Assembly: GCA_007050995.1 (NCBI GenBank)
Contig: VJOU01000009.1
Coordinates: 71,078-124,635, forward strand
Source of the DNA: Glycocaulis profundi
GTDB taxonomy: Bacteria; Pseudomonadota; Alphaproteobacteria; Caulobacterales; Maricaulaceae
Direction: 5' to 3'
DNA: 53,558 nucleotides
Below are positions 43,287-51,574 of this stretch, piece after piece; position 1 is the stretch's first letter, and each line of letters begins with the position of its first letter. Position numbers and translations under genes: made by a program. The notes below the pieces were generated by a model that had not been told where the DNA came from, made no database searches, and was given only the letters and a program-made list of their open reading frames with translations.

Positions 43287-43706
43287 CTACTCCTCCATCC
43301 CCGGCCTGCCCCTCAGCTTCTTCACCGTGCCGCGCTTCTCCTTGGCCGCCTTGTTGCGGCGGACCGAGGCGAGGGAGGGGCGGGTTTTCCTGCGCGGCTT
43401 GGGCTTTTCCGCCGCGCGGACCAGCAGGGCGATCAGGCGTTCGCGGGCGTCGGCGCGGTTGCGTTCCTGGCTGCGGTGGTTGTCCGCGGTGATGACGATC
43501 TCGCCGTCCTTGGTCATCCGGCTGCCCGCGATCCGGCGCAGGCGGGCTTTGAGATCATCGGGCAGGGCAGGCGAGGCGAGGGCGGCAAAGCGGAGCTGGA
43601 CCGCGCTGGCGGTCTTGTTCACGTGCTGGCCGCCCGGCCCCGAGGCGCGGATGAACCGCTCCTCGATCTCGGATTCGTCGATGACTATGGAGCCGGTGAC
43701 GCGCAT
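43287..43706 (-). CDS. arfB: ArfB-type peptidyl-tRNA hydrolase (ribosome rescue)
   Basis: A 139-residue release-factor-like protein. The catalytic GGQ is at residues 25-27 in ASGPGGQHVNKTASAVQLRF. The C-terminal tail is very basic (PKPRRKTRPSLASVRRNKAAKEKRG), as needed to probe the empty mRNA channel of stalled ribosomes. Codon-recognition domains of true release factors are missing, as expected for ArfB/YaeJ/ICT1. ATG 43706 starts the homology; the longer frame upstream is not used. It lies on the minus strand upstream of gatC. Confidence 0.93.
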   Translation of the reverse strand: MRVTGSIVIDESEIEERFIRASGPGGQHVNKTASAVQLRFAALASPALPDDLKARLRRIAGSRMTKDGEIVITADNHRSQERNRADARERLIALLVRAAEKPKPRRKTRPSLASVRRNKAAKEKRGTVKKLRGRPGMEE

Positions 43707-43749
43707 GGGGCATTGCTTGGCGCGCCGAAGACATACGGTCAAGCCGGGA

Positions 43750-44073
43750 TCAGGCGGGGCGGTAGCGGCAGCCCCGCCCGCCGTGAGGACTGCCGTCGAC
43801 ATAAAGCTCGCTGCCGACCCGGCGGAGGATGAGGACGACATCACCGGAGTCGGGATCGATCACCTCCACCGCCTGCTCGTTGCGATCACGGAACCGCGCG
43901 GGGGATTCACGTCCTCCGGCCTCGATGGAATTGCGCGAGATAGTCAGAAGCGGGGCGCACCCCGGGGCGTTGTTGACGCTGACCCACATCCCGGTCGGCA
44001 CGTCTGCCCCGCCGCATCCTGAAAGCGCGAGCACGGACAGACAGGCCAAAGCCGAACACAGTTGTCTCGTCAT
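43750..44073 (-). CDS. Small lipoprotein of unknown function
   Basis: A 107-residue protein. MTRQLCSALACLSVLALSGC is a lipoprotein signal with the lipobox LSGC (Cys20). The mature part has WVSVNNAPGCAPLLTISRNSI and two further cysteines that may pair. No family recognised. ATG 44073 gives the correct signal length. The AT-rich gap upstream contains a promoter-like sequence (44110-44139), so it may be independently transcribed. Confidence 0.7.
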   Translation of the reverse strand: MTRQLCSALACLSVLALSGCGGADVPTGMWVSVNNAPGCAPLLTISRNSIEAGGRESPARFRDRNEQAVEVIDPDSGDVVLILRRVGSELYVDGSPHGGRGCRYRPA

Positions 44074-44109
44074 TGTCCCAGCCCCTGCTTTCCCGTGCCG
44101 CATAAGTTC

Positions 44110-44139
44110 AGTATGGTTAACGGGTCAAATGCAGGTCAA
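44110..44139 (-). promoter_or_regulatory. Promoter-like sequence with tandem GGTCAAA
   Basis: On the minus strand TTGACC (44134-44139), an 18-base spacer and CATACT (44110-44115) make a sigma-70-like pair 37 bases upstream of the lipoprotein start. The row 44101-44160 counts 20 G+C of 60 (33%). GGTCAAA occurs twice on the plus strand, at 44123-44129 and 44134-44140, one helical turn (11 bases) apart, so a regulator may bind both copies. Confidence 0.4.
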
Positions 44140-44150
44140 ACAATTTTGTT

Positions 44151-44170
44151 GAGTATAAATACTTATACTC
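44151..44170. terminator. AT-rich hairpin between purN and lipoprotein gene
   Basis: GAGTATAA (44151-44158) and TTATACTC (44163-44170) form a perfect 8-bp stem with an ATAC loop, 13 bases after the purN stop. It lacks a U-tract and is AT-rich, so it is a poor terminator. A protein-binding palindrome is equally possible. Confidence 0.35.
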
Positions 44171-44183
44171 GCCTGGCCGGATC

Positions 44184-44777
44184 TCAATCCAGAAGCCGCG
44201 CCGCCGCCGTCCGCCAGGCCTGCGGGTAGAGCCTGTGCTCGGCCTCCAGCACGCGATCGGCCAGCGTTTCGGGCGTGTCGCCCTTCAGCACCGGCACCTC
44301 GGCCTGGGCGATCACCGGGCCGTCATCGAGCTCGGCGGTGACGTAGTGGACCGAGCAGCCATGGACCGTGTCGCCCGCCGCCAGCGCCCGGGCATGGGTG
44401 TCCACGCCCTTGTATTTCGGCAGCAGGGAGGGGTGGATGTTGAGCATTCGTCCCTCCCACCGGGCCACGAAGCCGGGGGTGAGGATGCGCATGAAGCCCG
44501 CCAGGCACACCAGCTCGATCCCCGCCTCGGTCAGGGCGTCGTGAAGGGCGGCGTCGAACACCTCGCGGCCCTCGTAATCCTTGTGGTCGATGGTCGCGGT
44601 GGCGATGCCCGCCTTCGCGGCCCGCTCCAGCCCGCCCGCGCCGGGGCGGTTGGAGATCACAAGCGCGATCTCTGCGGGGAAGGCGGGGTCGGCGGCGGCC
44701 GCATCGATCAGGGCCTGCAGGTTCGAGCCCCGGCCCGAGATCAGCACGCCGGTGCGGACTTTCCGGCCCCCGCTCAT
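44184..44777 (-). CDS. purN: Phosphoribosylglycinamide formyltransferase
   Basis: A 197-residue enzyme of purine synthesis that formylates GAR with 10-formyl-THF. It begins with the [17 protein letters not shown] phosphate-binding loop. The catalytic Asn-His pair lies in [14 protein letters not shown] and the catalytic Asp in [15 protein letters not shown]. Its start overlaps the purM stop by 4 bases, the usual purMN arrangement. Confidence 0.97.
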   Translation of the reverse strand: MSGGRKVRTGVLISGRGSNLQALIDAAAADPAFPAEIALVISNRPGAGGLERAAKAGIATATIDHKDYEGREVFDAALHDALTEAGIELVCLAGFMRILTPGFVARWEGRMLNIHPSLLPKYKGVDTHARALAAGDTVHGCSVHYVTAELDDGPVIAQAEVPVLKGDTPETLADRVLEAEHRLYPQAWRTAAARLLD

Positions 44778-45811
44778 TTTTCGGTCAGGCGGCCGATGAC
44801 CCAGGCCTCTTCACCCGCCGCGCGGAGCGATTTGACCACGCCCTCGGCGTTCTCGGCGGCGACCGCGGCGATCATGCCGATGCCGCAGTTGAAGGTGCGG
44901 CGCATCTCCGCCTCCTCGATCCCGCCCGCCTCGGCCAGCCACTCGAACACCGCCGGGCGCGGGAAGGCGTCGTAATCGACCTCGAAGCCCAGGCTGTCAG
45001 GCAGCATGCGCGGGGTGTTTTCGGTGATCCCGCCGCCGGTGATGTGAGCCAGGCCCTTGATCCGCCCGTCGCGGATCAGCGGCAGCAGGGACTTCACGTA
45101 GATGCGGGTCGGCGCCAGCAGGGCCTGGGCGGCGGTCTTGCCGTCCGCGAAGGGGGCGGGGGCGTCGAACGCGATCCCGGCGCGGTCCAGCACCCGGCGG
45201 ATCAGCGAATAGCCGTTCGAATGGGGGCCGGAGCTGGCCAGCCCGATCAGGGCGTCGCCGGGCTTCATGGTGCGGGCGCGGGGCAGGAGGTGGCCGCGCT
45301 CGGCGGCGCCGACCACGAAGCCGGCCAGATCGAAGTCCTCGCCCTCGTACATGCCCGGCATCTCGGCGGTCTCGCCCCCGATCAGCGCGCAGCCCGACTG
45401 GCGGCAGCCCTCGGCGATGCCCGAGACGATTTCCGCGCCGCGGGCGGGGTCCAGCTTTCCGGTGGCGTAGTAGTCGAGGAAGAAGAGCGGCTCGGCGCCC
45501 TGGGCCAGCACGTCGTTCACGCACATGGCCACCAGATCGACGCCCACCGTGTCCAGGATGCCCGTGGCGATGGCGAGGCGGAGCTTGGTGCCCACCCCGT
45601 CGGTGCCCGAGATCAGGATGGGATCCTTGAAGCCCGCGGCCTGCAGGTCGAACGCGCCGCCGAACCCGCCCAGATCGGCGCTGGCGCCGGGGCGGCGGGT
45701 GGATTTGGCCATCGGCTTGATGGCGTCCACCAGCGCGTCGCCCGCGTCGATGTCCACCCCGGCCTGGGCGTAGGTGAGACCTTCGGATTTCGGGGCGTTC
45801 GGATCGGCCAC
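44774..45811 (-). CDS. purM: Phosphoribosylformylglycinamidine cyclo-ligase (AIR synthase)
   Basis: A 345-residue ATP-dependent enzyme making aminoimidazole ribotide. It starts [26 protein letters not shown] and contains [34 protein letters not shown] and [13 protein letters not shown] chose the GTG at 45811 because AGGAG stands 8 bases upstream and the length then equals the usual 345; an ATG at 45871 would add 20 unlike residues. It is divergent from the DUF2066 gene across 170 bases. Confidence 0.96.
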   Translation of the reverse strand: MADPNAPKSEGLTYAQAGVDIDAGDALVDAIKPMAKSTRRPGASADLGGFGGAFDLQAAGFKDPILISGTDGVGTKLRLAIATGILDTVGVDLVAMCVNDVLAQGAEPLFFLDYYATGKLDPARGAEIVSGIAEGCRQSGCALIGGETAEMPGMYEGEDFDLAGFVVGAAERGHLLPRARTMKPGDALIGLASSGPHSNGYSLIRRVLDRAGIAFDAPAPFADGKTAAQALLAPTRIYVKSLLPLIRDGRIKGLAHITGGGITENTPRMLPDSLGFEVDYDAFPRPAVFEWLAEAGGIEEAEMRRTFNCGIGMIAAVAAENAEGVVKSLRAAGEEAWVIGRLTEK

Positions 45812-45853
45812 GGCGGCACTCCTGAAGCGGCATGAGGGTTCGGGGCAAACAAC

Positions 45854-45909
45854 TTCAATCTTGAATGTCACGCAAGCCGTGAATCTTCGCGGGCGTCCAG
45901 CGGCTTGCG
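45854..45909. promoter_or_regulatory. Two inverted repeats in the purM/DUF2066 divergent gap
   Basis: TTCAA-TC-TTGAA (45854-45865) is a short perfect palindrome, and CGCAAGCCG (45871-45879) pairs exactly with CGGCTTGCG (45901-45909) across 21 bases. Both lie upstream of the chosen purM GTG start. They could be operators for purine control or parts of an RNA leader. No riboswitch family was recognised. Confidence 0.3.
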
Positions 45910-45981
45910 GGTCTTACGCCCCGGCGCGGGCCGGTATAGGGTCGGCTCGAGAGAGTCACCGAACCGCCGGAGCCCTTCCCC

Positions 45982-47028
45982 ATGCGCCTCGTTCTTCGCC
46001 CGCTGGCCGCTTTCGCCGCCGCCATCGTCCTCGCGGGCGCCGCGCTGGCCGACCCTTACGTGGTCTCCAACGTGCCGGTGGACGAGCGCGCGGACACCAC
46101 CACCCAGGCCCAGCAGGCCGCCTTCGCCGCGGGCCAGGTGCGCGCCGCGCGGATGCTGGTCGAGCGCATGACGCTGGAGGAGGACCGGGCGGAATACGGC
46201 GTCAGCTCGGTCAGCGCCGCGGACGCGCAGGCCATGATCGCGGGGCTGTCGGTGGCCGACGAGCAGCGCTCGTCCCAGCGTTACATCGCCAACCTGACCG
46301 TGGAGTTCGACCGCGGCGCCGCGCGCGACTGGTTCCGCCGCTCGGGCATCCCCTTCACCGAGGCCCAGGCGCGCCCCGTTCTGGTCGTGCCGGTCCATCA
46401 GGACGGGCCTGACGGCAACGAGATCTGGGACACCGAGTGGCTGGACGCCTGGACCTACAAGGGCTTCGAGGACTGGCTGACGCCGTTCGTGACGGTCGAC
46501 GAGCAGGCCGAGGCCATGATCACGGCCAGTCAGGCGCTGGGGCTGGACGACCGCGCCATCCGTGAGGTGGCCCAGGCTCACGGCGCGCAGGAGGTGGCGA
46601 TCATCGCCGCGCGCCAGCGCGACGGACGGCTGACCTCGACGGGCATCATTCTGGACGTGTCGGAGGGGCGGACGCGCCGCACCGACCTGCCCAGCCAGTC
46701 CGCCGACGACTGGGAGACGCTGGCGCTGCGCGTCATGCAGGCCCGGCAGGACGAGTGGAAGCGCGAGACCATCGTGCGCGGCGGGCAGGCGGGCTCGATG
46801 CGCCTGACCTTCCTGTTCGGCGGCCTGCCTGAATGGCGCGATCTGCAGCGCTCGGTGACCGGCGCCTCGCTGGTCCAGAACGCGCGGCTGGACGCGGTCT
46901 CGCGCACTGGCGCGGTGATGACCGTGAGCTATCGCGGCGAGACCGAACAGCTCGCCCGGGAGCTGGGACAGCGCGGCGCGCGGCTGGAACAGGACGACGA
47001 GCTGGGCTGGACCGTCCGCCGCCGCTGA
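45982..47028 (+). CDS. Exported DUF2066-family protein
   Basis: A 348-residue protein with a signal peptide (1-23, cleavage near ALA/DP). The body fits DUF2066: YVVSNVPVDERADTTTQAQQ at the mature start, SQRYIANLTVEFDRGAARDWF and PVLVVPVHQDG. The function is unknown; members are periplasmic and often sit just before the DnaA regulator gene, as here (hdaA starts 11 bases later). Whether it is functionally tied to replication control is unknown. Confidence 0.85.
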   Translation: MRLVLRPLAAFAAAIVLAGAALADPYVVSNVPVDERADTTTQAQQAAFAAGQVRAARMLVERMTLEEDRAEYGVSSVSAADAQAMIAGLSVADEQRSSQRYIANLTVEFDRGAARDWFRRSGIPFTEAQARPVLVVPVHQDGPDGNEIWDTEWLDAWTYKGFEDWLTPFVTVDEQAEAMITASQALGLDDRAIREVAQAHGAQEVAIIAARQRDGRLTSTGIILDVSEGRTRRTDLPSQSADDWETLALRVMQARQDEWKRETIVRGGQAGSMRLTFLFGGLPEWRDLQRSVTGASLVQNARLDAVSRTGAVMTVSYRGETEQLARELGQRGARLEQDDELGWTVRRR

Positions 47029-47039
47029 GAGCCAAGGCC

Positions 47040-47735
47040 ATGAGCGCGATCACCCGCACCGCCCAGCTCGCCCTCGACCTCTCTCTGGGGCCGGACTACC
47101 GCGCGGAGAGCTTCGCGGTCAGCGAGGCGAACGCGTCCGCGCTGGCGCTGGTCAACCGCTGGCCGCGCTGGCGGCAGGGCCACCTGCTGCTGATCGGCCC
47201 GGCGGCGTCGGGCAAGACCCATCTGGCCGAGATGTGGCGCGCGCGGACCAGCGCCAGCCGGATCGACCGCGGGGCGGTGGGCGAGGCGCTGGGCGGGATC
47301 GGGCGCGGCGCGTCGGTGGTGATCGAGGACGCCGACCGGGGCGCGGATCAGGAGGGCCTGTTCCACCTGCTCAACCGCGCGGCGGGCGATTCGGGCGTGA
47401 CCGTGCTGATCACCGCGCGGCGGCCCGTGGCCGAGTGGGGGCTGACCCTGCCCGATCTGGTCTCGCGGCTGAACGCGGCCGAAGCGGCGGGGCTGAAAGA
47501 GCCCGATGACGCGCTGCTGCGCCAAGTGCTCGAAAAGCTGTTCCGCGACAGGCGCACGCCGCTCTCCGCCGGGGTGGTGGAATACATCCTGACACGGATG
47601 GAGCGCTCGGTGGATTTCGCCCGGCGTCTGGTCGCCGTGCTCGACAACGAGGCGCTGGCCAAGAAGGGTCCGGTCACGCGCGGCCTTGCGCGGGACGCGC
47701 TGGCCGTCCTATCCAGCGATGACGCCGAGGGCTGA
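47040..47735 (+). CDS. hdaA: HdaA, DnaA-homologous regulatory inactivator
   Basis: A 231-residue AAA+ protein like DnaA domain III without the DNA-binding domain. The N-terminus contains QLALDLSL (residues 9-16), a sliding-clamp binding motif. Walker A is [12 protein letters not shown] and the sensor region is [25 protein letters not shown]. Family knowledge: bound to the clamp, it stimulates ATP hydrolysis by DnaA to prevent over-initiation. The Walker B segment reads [12 protein letters not shown] 47040 has AAGG upstream. It lies in a DUF2066-hdaA-ppk1-ppx run. Confidence 0.93.
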   Translation: MSAITRTAQLALDLSLGPDYRAESFAVSEANASALALVNRWPRWRQGHLLLIGPAASGKTHLAEMWRARTSASRIDRGAVGEALGGIGRGASVVIEDADRGADQEGLFHLLNRAAGDSGVTVLITARRPVAEWGLTLPDLVSRLNAAEAAGLKEPDDALLRQVLEKLFRDRRTPLSAGVVEYILTRMERSVDFARRLVAVLDNEALAKKGPVTRGLARDALAVLSSDDAEG

Positions 47736-47760
47736 TCGGCGCCGTCCTTCAGGAGCGGTC

Positions 47761-49995
47761 ATGAGCGATCCCGCCACTGCCAGCCGCAAGGCCAGCGAAC
47801 CCGGCCCCGCCCCCGCCGACGAGGGACTGGCCGCGCTGCTGGCCGCCGACGATCCGCTGACCAGCCCGGCCCGGTTCATAAACCGCGAGCTGTCCTGGCT
47901 GGAGTTCAACGTCCGGGTCCTGGAGGAGGCGGAGAACGCCCGCCATCCGATCCTGGAACGCCTGCGCTTCCTGTCGATTTCGGCGAGCAATCTGGACGAG
48001 TTCTACATGGTCCGCGTGGCGGGCCTGCGCGCGCAGGTGCGCAACGGGCTCGACCGGCCCGGACAGGACGGCCTGTCGCCGGGCCAGCAGCTCGAGCGGA
48101 TCAACGCCGCCGCGCTGGTCCTGATGGACCGCCAGCAGGACATCTGGCGCGACATCCTCGCGGAGATGGACTCCGAAGGGGTGCAACTGATCAAGCCGGA
48201 CGGGCTGAGCCGGGAAGAGCGGACCTGGCTGCGCGACGACTTCCTCGCCCACACCCTGCCGGTGATCACCCCGCTGGCCATCGATCCGGCCCATCCCTTC
48301 CCCTTCATCCCCAATCTGGGCTTCGCGCTGGCGCTGAAGCTCAAACGGGCGCGGGACGGCCGGGTGATGAACGCGCTGCTGCCGCTGCCTGCGGGGGTCA
48401 AGCGCTTCATCGAGATACCCGCCTCGCGGAAGGACGCGCAGGGCCGTCCGGTCAAGCGCTTCATCGCGCTCGAGGACATCCTCATCCTGTTCGTGGACGC
48501 GCTGTTCCCCGGATACGAGCTGCTGGCGAAGGGCGCGTTCCGCATCATCCGGGACTCCGACATCGAGATCGAGGAGGAGGCCGAGGATCTGGTGCGCGAG
48601 TTCGAGCAGCTGCTCAAACAGCGCCGCCGGGGCGTGCTGGTCCGGCTCGCCATCGAGGCGTCCATGCCCGAGGAGCTGCGGCGGCTGATCGTCCAGCACC
48701 TGCACGCCGAGAGCATGGATCTGGTCCATGTGGACGGGATACTGGGCATGACCCAGCTCTCCCAGCTGATCCCCGAGGACCGGCCCGAGCTGAAGTTCGA
48801 GCCCTACGAGCCGCGCTTCCCCGAGCGGATCAAGGACCACGGGGGCGACTGCTTCGCCGCGATCCGGGCCAAGGACCTGATCGTCCACCACCCGTATGAG
48901 AGCTTCGACGTGGTGGTGCAGTTCCTGCGTCAGGCGGCCAACGATCCCGACGTCATCGCGATCAAGCAGACGCTTTACCGCACCTCCAAGAACTCGCCGA
49001 TCATCGCCGCGCTGATCGAGGCGGCGGAGCAGGGTAAGAACGTCACCGCGCTGGTGGAGCTCAAGGCCCGCTTCGACGAGGAGGCGAACCTGAAATGGGC
49101 GCGCGATCTGGAGCGCGCCGGCGTGCAGGTCGTCTATGGCTTTATCGAATACAAGACCCACGCGAAGATATCGCTAGTGGTCCGGCGCGAGGGCTCGACC
49201 CTGCGCACCTACGCCCATTTCGGGACCGGCAACTACCACCCCATCACCGCGCGCATCTACACCGACCTGTCGCTGTTCACCGCCGATCCCGCCTATGGCC
49301 GGGACGCGGGCCGGGTGTTCAACTACGTGACCGGCTACGCCCGCCCCACCGAGCTGGAGAAGCTCTCGCTCAGCCCCATCGGGATGAAGGAGCTGCTGCT
49401 GGCCAAGATCGCGCGGGAGGCAGACAACGCCCGGGCGGGCAAGCCCGCGGGCGTGTGGGCGAAGATGAACTCGCTGGTCCATCCCGACATCATCGACGCG
49501 CTGTACCGCGCCAGCCAGGCCGGGGTGCGGATCGAGCTGATCATGCGCGGCATCTGCGCGCTGCGCCCCGGCGTGCCGGGCCTGTCTGAGACCATCCGGG
49601 TCAAGTCCATCGTGGGCCGCTTCCTGGAGCATTCGCGCATCTGCTGCTTCGCCAACGGCGCGCCCATGCCGTCCACCGCGGCGGAGGTCTACATCTCCTC
49701 GGCGGACTGGATGCAGCGCAATCTCGACCGGCGGATCGAGACCCTGTGCCCGGTCGAGAACCCCACCGTCCACCGGCAGGTGCTCGACCAGATCATGGTG
49801 GCCAACCTCAATGACGAGACCCAGAGCTGGTACATGAACCCGGACGGGACCTATCGCCGGGTGGACGTCAGCGGCATCGAAAGCCCGTTCAGCGCCCACG
49901 ACTACTTCATGACCAACCCGTCCCTGTCGGGCCGGGGCGAGGCGCTCAAGCACGATCAGCCGCCCGCCTTCCCCCATGTGGGGGCGAGGCGTTGA
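47761..49995 (+). CDS. ppk1: Polyphosphate kinase 1
   Basis: A 744-residue enzyme polymerising ATP gamma-phosphate into polyphosphate. The N-terminal [19 protein letters not shown] and [15 protein letters not shown] begin the fold. The catalytic domains contain the phosphorylated histidine His486 in [11 protein letters not shown] and the late [18 protein letters not shown]-like [23 protein letters not shown] precedes ATG 47761. Ppx overlaps its stop, coupling synthesis and breakdown of polyphosphate. Confidence 0.97.
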   Translation: MSDPATASRKASEPGPAPADEGLAALLAADDPLTSPARFINRELSWLEFNVRVLEEAENARHPILERLRFLSISASNLDEFYMVRVAGLRAQVRNGLDRPGQDGLSPGQQLERINAAALVLMDRQQDIWRDILAEMDSEGVQLIKPDGLSREERTWLRDDFLAHTLPVITPLAIDPAHPFPFIPNLGFALALKLKRARDGRVMNALLPLPAGVKRFIEIPASRKDAQGRPVKRFIALEDILILFVDALFPGYELLAKGAFRIIRDSDIEIEEEAEDLVREFEQLLKQRRRGVLVRLAIEASMPEELRRLIVQHLHAESMDLVHVDGILGMTQLSQLIPEDRPELKFEPYEPRFPERIKDHGGDCFAAIRAKDLIVHHPYESFDVVVQFLRQAANDPDVIAIKQTLYRTSKNSPIIAALIEAAEQGKNVTALVELKARFDEEANLKWARDLERAGVQVVYGFIEYKTHAKISLVVRREGSTLRTYAHFGTGNYHPITARIYTDLSLFTADPAYGRDAGRVFNYVTGYARPTELEKLSLSPIGMKELLLAKIAREADNARAGKPAGVWAKMNSLVHPDIIDALYRASQAGVRIELIMRGICALRPGVPGLSETIRVKSIVGRFLEHSRICCFANGAPMPSTAAEVYISSADWMQRNLDRRIETLCPVENPTVHRQVLDQIMVANLNDETQSWYMNPDGTYRRVDVSGIESPFSAHDYFMTNPSLSGRGEALKHDQPPAFPHVGARR

Positions 49996-51464
49996 GCGCG
50001 GGGCGCGAGATCGCCGTCATCGACGTGGGTTCGAACTCCGTGCGTCTGGTCCTGTTCCGGGTCGAGGGGCGCGCCCTGTGGCCGGTGTTCAACGAGAAGG
50101 CCACCGCCGGGCTGGGCCGGGGCGCGGGCGAGACCGGCAGGCTCAACCCCGACGGGGTGGAGATCGCCCTGCGCGCCCTGCGCCGCTTCGCCGCCCTTCT
50201 GGACGCCAAGGGCGTGACCGAGCGGCTGGCCGTGGCGACCGCGGCGGTCAGGGAATGCGAGGACGGGCCGGATTTCGCCGAGCGCGTGAAGACCGAGACC
50301 GGCTTCGAGGTGCGCGTGATCTCCGGCGAGGAGGAAGGGCGGCTGTCGGCTGTCGGCGTGCTGTCGGGCATGGGCGAGGGCGACGGGGTGGCCGGAGACC
50401 TGGGCGGGTCGAGCCTGGAGCTGACCCCCGTCTCGGGGCGCAAGGCGGGCATGGCCGTCACCCTCAAGCTGGGCCCGCTGGCGGTGCTCAACGGCGGATC
50501 GGACAGCCCGCGCGACACCATCGACGCGGCGCTGGAAGACGCCGCCTCGGTGTTCGACGGCTCGGGACCGGACTTCTACGCGGTGGGCGGCGCCTGGCGC
50601 GCCTTCGCCCAGCTGGGCATGGCCCTGCGCGACTATCCGCTGCATCTGGTCCATGAGTTCGCCATGACGCCGGGGGACATCTCTCGCACCGCCGATTTCG
50701 CCGCCACCCAGTCGGAATGCTCGCTCGCCTCCCTGCCGGGGGTGTCGTCCAAGCGCGCCGCGACGCTGCCCTATGCGGCGATGCTGCTCAAACGGATCGT
50801 CAAGACGGGCAAGTTCAAGCGCGTGGTCTTCTCCTCGCACGGCCTGCGGGAGGGCGTGGCCTTCGAAACCGCCATCAAGGTGATCGAGCCCGGCGACCCG
50901 CTGCTGGCCGGCGCGGAGGCGCTGGCGTCCGGGGCGGTCCCCGAGCCGGGCTTCGGACCGGATCTGGCCGCCTGGATCGAGCCCGTCTTCACCGCCGAGG
51001 CGCCGCTGTTCGCGGACCGCCGCGACCCGCTTCTGCGCGCCGCGGCCTGCCGTCTGGCGGACATGGGCGCGCGCATGCATCCCGACCACCGCGCCGAGCT
51101 GGCGATGGAGCAGACGCTCTACGCCCCGTTCGGCGGGTTGTCCCATGCCGAGCGGGCCTATCTGGCGCTGGCGATTCATCATCGCTACGCGGGCAAGGCC
51201 CAGCGCCCCGACGACTGCCCCGCCCGGCGGCTGATCGACGATGGCGGGGAAGAGGCCGCCCTGCGGCTGGGGCTCGCCCTGCGGCTGGGCGCGGCCCTGT
51301 CGGGCCGGGCGCCGGGCCTTCTGAAGGCCTTCGCGCTGGAGCGCACGAAAGACGAGCTGGTCCTGCGGGTGGAGCCGGGCCGCGAGGAGATGGTCGTGGA
51401 CCGCGCCCTGTCGCGCTTCGAGACGCTGGCGGGCGTGCTGGGCCTGACCGCCCGGGTGATCTGA
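49992..51464 (+). CDS. ppx: Exopolyphosphatase (Ppx/GppA family)
   Basis: A 490-residue member of the actin-like ASKHA fold. The phosphate loops are [13 protein letters not shown] near residue 9 and [10 protein letters not shown] near 136. It removes terminal phosphate from polyphosphate, or from pppGpp in GppA relatives. A C-terminal helical domain of HD-like appearance extends from about residue 310. It starts with TTG overlapping the ppk1 stop by 4 bases, so its translation probably depends on ppk1. Confidence 0.93.
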   Translation: MSAGREIAVIDVGSNSVRLVLFRVEGRALWPVFNEKATAGLGRGAGETGRLNPDGVEIALRALRRFAALLDAKGVTERLAVATAAVRECEDGPDFAERVKTETGFEVRVISGEEEGRLSAVGVLSGMGEGDGVAGDLGGSSLELTPVSGRKAGMAVTLKLGPLAVLNGGSDSPRDTIDAALEDAASVFDGSGPDFYAVGGAWRAFAQLGMALRDYPLHLVHEFAMTPGDISRTADFAATQSECSLASLPGVSSKRAATLPYAAMLLKRIVKTGKFKRVVFSSHGLREGVAFETAIKVIEPGDPLLAGAEALASGAVPEPGFGPDLAAWIEPVFTAEAPLFADRRDPLLRAAACRLADMGARMHPDHRAELAMEQTLYAPFGGLSHAERAYLALAIHHRYAGKAQRPDDCPARRLIDDGGEEAALRLGLALRLGAALSGRAPGLLKAFALERTKDELVLRVEPGREEMVVDRALSRFETLAGVLGLTARVI

Positions 51465-51574
51465 GCGCCCGCGAGAATCCGCTTCCCGAGGGCGGAATCC
51501 GGATGTACCATCCATGATTGCAACCGCCCCGGCGCGCGTCAGGGATGCCGCGGCGCTTGGGGGACGGGGATTCA

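Noticed and set aside
51479-51500. Terminator after ppx
   Set aside because: The TCCGC/GCGGA arms give only a 5-bp stem and no U-tract follows.
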